From: Diplolepis rosae
Lineage: Eukaryota; Arthropoda; Insecta; Hymenoptera; Diplolepididae
Direction: 5' to 3'
DNA: 64,000 bases
Assembly: GCA_030998225.1 (NCBI GenBank)
Contig: JAPYXD010000727.1
Span: forward strand, 1,426,001-1,490,000
The position numbers and the translations under genes were made by a program. This document shows, piece after piece, positions 57,605 through 64,000 of this stretch. Position 1 is the first letter of the stretch. Every line of letters begins with the position of its first letter. Below the pieces are notes generated by a model. That model ran no database searches and was not told the origin of the DNA. It was given only the letters and a program-made list of their open reading frames with translations.

Positions 57605-58134
57605 TAAAAAAAGTGGTTACCAGTAGATCATTTAAAGTATTGCTCATCGCTAGCCACTAATTTCTCGAATATTTCTGGCAGCATGCGGATACCACGTTGG
57701 AAAAACGACTCGTCTTTTGAAGTTATCCACGAATCGACACATTTTTTGGTATTTTCATAAGAAGTGAAGCGTTGCTCAGACAAACCAAGAGTCATCGATT
57801 GAAGCAAGTGGTAATCAGAAGGAGCAATATCTGGAGAATATGGCGGGTGGGTGAGGACATTCCATTTAAGCGTTTCCAAGTAGGTTTTCACCAGTTTTGC
57901 GAATTCATTTATTTGGTTCTTGTTTTTGGTTTAGCTGCTTAAAAATTGTCCCAAGTAAACATATCATCTACCTATGTTCTCCTGTTGTACAGCAAAATAT
58001 AATATTTAAAAATATTATCATTAAAACATGTCAGATTGGAGTAAGCGCTCTTAAAGTTGCGACCACCGACTCAGAATTTCGGTAGTAATTTTTAATAATT
58101 TCCAAACGTTGCTGGTTCGTGAACTTTACCATGA
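57605..58134 (-). pseudogene. Internally deleted mariner
   Basis: On the minus strand the start MVKFTNQQRLEIIKNYYRNS (from 58134) resembles mariner helix-turn-helix N termini. It continues to ESVVATLRALTP. After about 110 bases of unrelated sequence comes the C-terminal third: THPPYSPDIAPSDYHLLQSM with the third catalytic Asp, SWITSKDESFFQRGI and LVASDEQYFK (57891-57628). The two first catalytic Asp motifs are missing. This is a different mariner subfamily from 48990-50456. Confidence 0.8.
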
Positions 58135-59819
58135 TGAAAATGTTGACTTTAACTAACGTTTTGACATTGAGAGTTCATTTAAAAAGTTTAAGGGTGCGTT
58201 CATATAAAGATACGAAATTGTTATGTCCCTATTGGAAAACCCTTTAGATTTCAAGTAGCAATGTATAGATATTCAACCATACCATCAGAAGATTTAAGAG
58301 TGTTATCTTAGAAATATTATGGCTGAATGTCTAGATAATCGTCCCAGACTTAAATATCTAGATATAAATTTTCAATAAGCATTTCTCTTCATCAACTCGT
58401 TCATGAAACAAGAAGAACATGCAAATGTTAAGTAATGAATGAGGTGGTTGGAAATTGATAAAAAATGTGAGAATAATCCAGATCTAACAAGTTCACGATG
58501 TTTTAGTAGTATATAATTGACGTAATTGCTCGTAGCTAAAAGGGTGCGGGGAAGGTCGATCTGAAACTCCGCGACTCTTTAAAGGAGGCCCCTTACCACG
58601 GGTATATCTGGAGTTTCGCTTCGGAGTTTCTGGTGCAAAGAGAAAGGACGAAAAATAAGGATAAGAGAAAGAAGTTGAACGTCGCTTTTATTCAACACCA
58701 GCACATCGCCACTACCAGAACGAACTTCGTCCTCCTTGTCAAGCCAAAGCAACGCTACGAGCTTGCAAGCCGCCACACGTACCAGTTTCCAAACCTCGCA
58801 CCCTCCTGGATAAATTACGCTAGATATCTGCATACAAAATGGCCTGGCAAAATTAAAAACACAAACACCAAGGCCTCACTATGACCCTCTCGCGACCTGC
58901 TACGCATACAAAAACGACCATATCACATTATAACGCCCGACCACCAATCTATATTAAATTGCTTCACGCTTAGAGTAGGGATCCTAAGTTTTATAACAAT
59001 CAAATAATTTGACGCACATGTAATGCAACTTACTCTTCTTGATTCTGACTACTCATTTTATATTCACCTCTTTTCTTTTCTTCTTTGTTGTTACTCTTTC
59101 TCACTTTATGATTTCACTTTAGTGACTACAAATCACCACGTGCAAAAAAATGCTTCATTTTTATTAGCTGTGGTTACATCTAATGCATCATTGGTTCACT
59201 CTCGAGATCTGGCACTCTCATCCCGCCCATCGAAAGCACGACAGATAGTCTTACATAGAAAAAATAAAGAGTCAATTGAAGAGTGTAAATACTTTTAATG
59301 TTTTTATCAGAATAAAATAAATGTTTACATAAAGCTTTTTTCACATGCAGAAATATACTAATATTTATATACTAATATCGTCTTCAGGAGTAGACGTCAG
59401 ACAACAGTATTGTGTATTTTCAATTCCGGAAACCTGTGATCCAGAGGGATCACATATTTGTGTGGAAGGCACAACGATCATGCACCAAGAAAAATGGAAA
59501 GTCAAAATTTAGAGGGTCGGCTTGACCCTGTAGATCACGGGGGTGAAACTAGCATAGGAACTTCCGGTAACAAAAATCTAACTTCCGGCCCAGGTCGATC
59601 TGGGGTCCTTTCTAGGGACTTTAAAAATATTCAGTTTGCGGAAATGTAGTGAGTTTTGAAATCGTTAGTGTTGTAGCACTGATGTTACGGCAAAAACAAA
59701 TGCAAAAGCGGCAAAGCCAGCCGTCAATTCCAATAGCCAAATGGAAAAAATGGAACAATTAATAAGGTAAGAGCCAATTAATATTTATATGGATAAATGA
59801 GTTTAAAAATTATGTCTCT
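58135..59819. other. Gene-poor stretch with GC-richer patches
   Basis: Patches at 58550-58960 and 59400-59630 are less AT-rich and contain short open frames with no recognised domain. They may be fragments of LTR or other elements. Confidence 0.35.
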
Positions 59820-60131
59820 AATAGCGTTTTCTACTGGTAGCACCAGTTATTGCACTAGGTGCAAGAATTTTTTTGCAAAAATAATTATTTATTTGTGGTT
59901 ATTTTGAAAGCCTGAAAAAACCAAAAACTTGACCAAAAAAAAAGTTTCACACTTTGTTACACTCATTCCATTCTTTTACACGGTCTTAATTAAGAAGGTG
60001 GTGTAAAGAACTTTTCAGATATTTTATTGGTTATTTCTAGGCTCCCAGCATAACCAAAAATAAAAAATTACGGTTTCAAAAAATTCTTACTCCGAGTGCA
60101 AGAATTGGTGCTGCCAGTGGAAAATGCTATA
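59820..60131. repeat. MITE (~312 bp)
   Basis: AATAGCGTTTTCTACTGGTA and GCACCAGTTATTGCAC are inverted against GAGTGCAAGAATTGGTGC and TGCCAGTGGAAAATGCTATA. Confidence 0.8.
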
Positions 60132-60523
60132 AATGCAATAAAAGTAGGGCGATACATTTTGTAGTAAAGGTTTTATCGGTTTGATAAGAATTATAAATTT
60201 AATCCACTTAAAAACAGGAAAATATAATATATCGAGAATAAAAGCTGTTAAAAGTGAAGAATTTAAAAAATTTTTAAATGTGCTTTGTTGGTGTCTGAGT
60301 GTATATTGTCGTATTTCAAACTGCTTTAATGTAGACTTCTAATATACACTGTTTTATTCACAAGTTTTTCAGAATGAAATAGGACCGATGATAAATCCGA
60401 CCTTGGTCGGTTATAGTTCCCAAGAACCGTTAGCTATACCGATACTTAGCGACATGAAAAACCAAACTGCGGTAAATAAAAGCTGTTTTCATTCTTGAAA
60501 GATGTACCGCCTTCTCCGGAACG

Positions 60524-60900
60524 GAAAAGTAGAACGGATTGCCTGCTGACAGGCGACTCACCAAAAATAATAATCTTAATTTAAAGAAGTGCGTTAAACG
60601 GAGTGTTTCTGCGAAAATAAGGACACAGAGTTTGAATTCGTTTCGATAAACAGAAAAAATTAGTTATGTGGACAAAAATAGTAAATAAAATCTCTGTGTT
60701 AAATAACGTTGTTACCGACCGCAAATAACGTTTTTTAACGCAATATTTTTATTTACTATTTTCAACCAAATGATCAACTTTTTCCCTGTTTATCGAAAGG
60801 AATTTAAATTCTGCGTCTTTATTTTCGTTTTACGTACTTTTTAAATTAAAATTATTATTTTTGGTGCGTCGCCTATCAGCAGGCAATTCATTCTGTTTTT
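60524..60900. repeat. Foldback MITE (~377 bp) upstream of THAP transposase
   Basis: GGATTGCCTGCTGACAGGCG and CTCACCAAAAATAATAATC are inverted against ATTATTATTTTTGGTGCGTC and GCCTATCAGCAGGCAATTC. Arms of about 150 bases also share GATAAACAG and AACGTT segments. Confidence 0.8.
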
Positions 60901-61202
60901 ACATTGTTTGGAGAACACGCGGTATATTTTTAAACAGCATAACAATTGTACTAATACTATGTATTAATTTACAGATTGTCGAAAGGTTGTCGAAAATTCC
61001 CTCCGAAAAGTGGCTTAATTTTACAATATATATCAAATAGTTTGTAGTCAGATGGTGAGCCCTAATAGGTCTCCCTTGACGCTCAGGGAGTGTCTTCTTA
61101 AAAAGTGATATTATTGGATCTAGTCGTAGCGTACAACACTATGTACAACTAATAGCTTTATTGAAACATTAGTCTTAAATTTGTCACTCGCATGGGTTGA
61201 AA

Positions 61203-64000
61203 ATGGAATCGAAAATCGGAACGTTTCGATATTCGTGCAAATTTCCAAACTGCAATTGCAGGTATTATTCTCCGGTAACTGATCCCTCTTATAAAAACAA
61301 ACGTTTTCACACTTTCCCTAAGCAGAAAAGTTTAAGGAAAAAATGGAAACAAGTGTGTAATATTGAGAAAGAAACTAATGTTGACCATATGTATATCTGT
61401 TGTGATCACTTCCTCAATTTACATTATAGAGATCGGAATTGTGTCAGGTTAACTTGGGATGCTGTACCTTGCTTCACTGAGAAAAATGTTGAGCTTGACG
61501 TTACTTTGTCTACTGGCGGAAAAAACGAAAACAGTATAATTCTTCAAAATGAAATTGAAAATATGAACTGGGATGAGCAAAATCTTGATCTTAGTGCAAA
61601 TTTAAGCGCAGTACAATCAGTTGAAATTGGAACATCTGCAACAGTGGAAATTGTAACCTATGGAAATGTAGGCGCAGTAGAATCAGTTCAAATTGAAACA
61701 CCTGAAACAGTAGAAATTGAAACTTCCGGAAGGGTACAAAATCTAAATTTAAATATAAATTCCATTCATTCAGACAGGAAAGATGATCAAAATCTTTACA
61801 GATGTGCATCGGTACAAAATCACAATTCTGATTTGAATTCTATTATTCAGCAAAATGAAACTGAAATTGATAATATTTTGAATGAGCATTCTTACTGTGC
61901 TGCACATACAGACCGATACGACCCTTTCGAAGGCCAACCTGCTTTATTAGAAGACGTTAAAGAAATCTTGTCCAATTCTGAGCAGCCAGTAGATGATACT
62001 AAGATTTTTAATGATATTTCTAGTAAAGAAAATGTATTTCCAGTGCATATTAAACGTAAAAGGAATGCGAGAAATTTAAATAGCTTCATAAGTGAAAGTG
62101 GTGCATCGAAATCGAACCGTACACCTCGCGAAGAAGCAATGTATAAAATTCATCGGAAAGTAACTGCAAAATTATGCAAATTGCAAGAAAAATTAAAAAA
62201 TCAAAGAAATGTAGTTCAACATCTTGAATACTTGCACAAGCAACATTTATTTGCGGCTATTGATAAAGATTTAAACGAGATAACAAAAAATTTCATCCAT
62301 TCGCAATTAAGAAACTGCTCTCAAAAACCGTCAGCCAGAAGGTGGACTGTTAATGATAAAATATTTGCTCTATCTATTTTTAAGCGAAGTCCGAAATTGT
62401 ACAGACACTTATGCTCGATTTTTATCTTGCCATCAACCAGATTATTGAAAGCTGTCTCTGCTAAAATACCTTTTGAACCCGGTATTAATATAGCAGTCGT
62501 GCAAGAATTAAAACGGAAATGTAAAAGTTTAAAAAAATTAGATCGAAATTGTGTACTTCTAATGGACGAAGCACAGTTAGCTGCCGAGTTATCATATGAA
62601 TCTCACAACCAAAAAATAATTGGATTTGAAGATCTTGGTCATTTAGGTCGAAGTACCGGTCAAGCAAATCATGCTTTAGTGTTTATGGTCCGAGGTGTTA
62701 GAAAAAAATGGAAACAAGTAGTTGCGTATTATTTTACGAAAAACACAATATCTACAGATAGCTTAAAAGCCTTGATTGTTAAAATAATATCTGAGCTGCA
62801 AGAGTGCGGTTTTAATGTTATGAGTACTGTTTGCGATCAAGGGCCCACTAATAAAGCTGCTGTACATCAATTATGTGATGAAACTGCTAAAATACTTGAA
62901 GATGAAAAAATTACAAACGTTAACTCAGCCTCGGACTCTTCTGAAAATGTAGAATTGCTACAAAAATCGGAAGTTTCTTTTTTCCTTGTCAATGAACAGC
63001 CCGTGGTATTAATATTTGATGTTCCACATCTGTTGAAATGCTTACGAAATGCGATGCTTAAGTGTGACGTAGTTTTTGACACTGACAAAGTAGCTAAATT
63101 TGAATATATTCAGACCGTTTTTGAACTTGATCAAAGAAAAGAATTTAAAACTCTCAAAAATTTAGAAAAAGAATATTTCGATTTTAAACAATCGTGGGTT
63201 AAAATGAAAGTACGAATTGCTGCTGCTCAGTTAAGCAGCTCAGTCGCAAGCGAGATTAATACGTATGTTAGGCATGGAAAACTCCCAGCAGAGGCAATCT
63301 TTACGTCTGAATTTATTCACCTCATTGACACCTTATTCGATTCTTTAAATGGTTCAACTATTAAGCCGGATAATATAAACAAAAAATTGCGATGTTCGGT
63401 ATCTAATCAAACTTTTCATGTACAATTTTGGACTGATATGATAGACCATATATCCAAATGGCGTTTTTTAGAAAATGGTAAAGACGTGACGAACCGATTT
63501 CACTTTATACAAGGTTGGCTAATCACTATAAGATCAATGATTCATATTTGGAACAATGTCAATAGACTTGGGTTTTCCCATCTAAATCCACGTAATTTTA
63601 ATCAAGATCCACTGGAAAATTTGTTTTGTCTTGTTAGACAACATTCAACTGACCGATCCCCCACGTGTCAACATTTCACTGGAATTTTGAAAACAGTTGT
63701 ACTCACAAATTTAAGTTTACCAGAAAGCAAGGGAAACTGTGAAAATGACGATTGTTCTACATTAGGATCATTAAGACACTTTGTAGAATCCGATACGACA
63801 GATGAAGATACCCTCAGTCCGAATATTGAGGAAGATCAAACTCATGTAATACAACTAAACAGTGTGCAGGGAGAAAATAAAGAAGGTTTAGGACTTAAAG
63901 AGTTTGCTAATTCATTGCTAATAGATCTACCAATTAAAAACTGCATCAGTTGCAAATCTAGTTTATTTTCGTTTGTACCAACTGTTCAAGATATTTTACT
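61203..64000 (+). CDS. THAP-domain P-element-type transposase, intact to window edge
   Basis: From ATG 61203 the frame stays open for 932 codons to the right edge, with no stop. Residues 1-91 form a THAP zinc finger: C12, C17, W48, C66-x2-H69, F70 and the C-terminal AVPCF at 87-91. A low-complexity linker (ETVEIE-type repeats, about 120-200) follows. A helical region (about 315-350, KLCKLQEKLKNQRNVVQHLE) looks like a coiled coil. The catalytic region shows LLMDEAQLA (D455), SHNQKIIGFEDLG, VCDQGPTN (D545), FDVPHLLKCLRNAML (606-620) and NQDPLENLF (D802, E805). The D-x2-E spacing matches D528/E531 of P-element transposase. The family (THAP9, P elements) moves DNA by GTP-dependent cut-and-paste. 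No introns are needed. Its right end and stop lie outside the window. A domesticated THAP9-like host gene is the alternative. Confidence 0.92.
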   Translation, partial: MESKIGTFRYSCKFPNCNCRYYSPVTDPSYKNKRFHTFPKQKSLRKKWKQVCNIEKETNVDHMYICCDHFLNLHYRDRNCVRLTWDAVPCFTEKNVELDVTLSTGGKNENSIILQNEIENMNWDEQNLDLSANLSAVQSVEIGTSATVEIVTYGNVGAVESVQIETPETVEIETSGRVQNLNLNINSIHSDRKDDQNLYRCASVQNHNSDLNSIIQQNETEIDNILNEHSYCAAHTDRYDPFEGQPALLEDVKEILSNSEQPVDDTKIFNDISSKENVFPVHIKRKRNARNLNSFISESGASKSNRTPREEAMYKIHRKVTAKLCKLQEKLKNQRNVVQHLEYLHKQHLFAAIDKDLNEITKNFIHSQLRNCSQKPSARRWTVNDKIFALSIFKRSPKLYRHLCSIFILPSTRLLKAVSAKIPFEPGINIAVVQELKRKCKSLKKLDRNCVLLMDEAQLAAELSYESHNQKIIGFEDLGHLGRSTGQANHALVFMVRGVRKKWKQVVAYYFTKNTISTDSLKALIVKIISELQECGFNVMSTVCDQGPTNKAAVHQLCDETAKILEDEKITNVNSASDSSENVELLQKSEVSFFLVNEQPVVLIFDVPHLLKCLRNAMLKCDVVFDTDKVAKFEYIQTVFELDQRKEFKTLKNLEKEYFDFKQSWVKMKVRIAAAQLSSSVASEINTYVRHGKLPAEAIFTSEFIHLIDTLFDSLNGSTIKPDNINKKLRCSVSNQTFHVQFWTDMIDHISKWRFLENGKDVTNRFHFIQGWLITIRSMIHIWNNVNRLGFSHLNPRNFNQDPLENLFCLVRQHSTDRSPTCQHFTGILKTVVLTNLSLPESKGNCENDDCSTLGSLRHFVESDTTDEDTLSPNIEEDQTHVIQLNSVQGENKEGLGLKEFANSLLIDLPIKNCISCKSSLFSFVPTVQDIL

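Noticed and set aside
58633..58884. Overlapping frames of 83-84 codons on both strands
   Set aside because: GC-richer patch with two-strand openness; no domain and no splice support.
59458..59649. 63-codon frame starting MCGRHNDHAP
   Set aside because: Short and without family resemblance; probably chance.
60401..61202. Left terminal repeat of a P element before the THAP ORF
   Set aside because: The 60524-60900 foldback closes on itself, so it is an independent MITE; without the right end outside the window no P-type terminus can be paired.
1..64000. CRISPR arrays, operons, rRNA genes
   Set aside because: None seen; spliced genes and transposons show eukaryotic nuclear DNA.

Overview
This is nuclear DNA of an insect, AT-rich, with introns and no bacterial features. 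Two host genes can be read exon by exon with consensus splice sites. The order is not fixed by the sequence; mariner relatives and protein similarity would fit Hymenoptera or another holometabolous group.

Layout. 1-12932 (+): the 3' fourteen coding exons of an ADAM10/Kuzbanian membrane metalloprotease; the signal-peptide exon lies off the left edge. Its introns carry a 2.36-kb element with ~606-bp terminal inverted repeats (3269-5628), a GC-rich probable solo LTR (7696-8875) and a TTAA-flanked foldback (10503-10983). 12933-23631: 3' UTR and intergenic DNA with a deleted copia-type retrotransposon, tRNA-like SINE copies and a short orphan ORF. 23632-28623 (-): a complete three-exon Hem/NCKAP1 gene (1122 aa), convergent with the protease gene. 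28624-61202: no host gene recognised. It is a nested deposit of DNA transposons: foldbacks just upstream of Hem, two hAT-type elements with perfect 8-bp target duplications (30752-33651, 40599-41846), several TTAA-flanked elements, two dead mariners and many MITEs. 61203-64000 (+): an uninterrupted THAP-domain P-element-type transposase ORF that runs off the right edge.

The two host genes act in separate processes: the ADAM10 homologue sheds ectodomains (Notch and others), and Hem is a WAVE regulatory complex subunit for Arp2/3 actin assembly. They share only convergent orientation, so the ~10.7 kb between their stop codons would hold both 3' UTRs. The most notable material is mobile: an apparently intact THAP transposase, a young long-TIR element with an unrecognised ORF, and at least five different TTAA-flanked foldbacks, two of which share a coding remnant.
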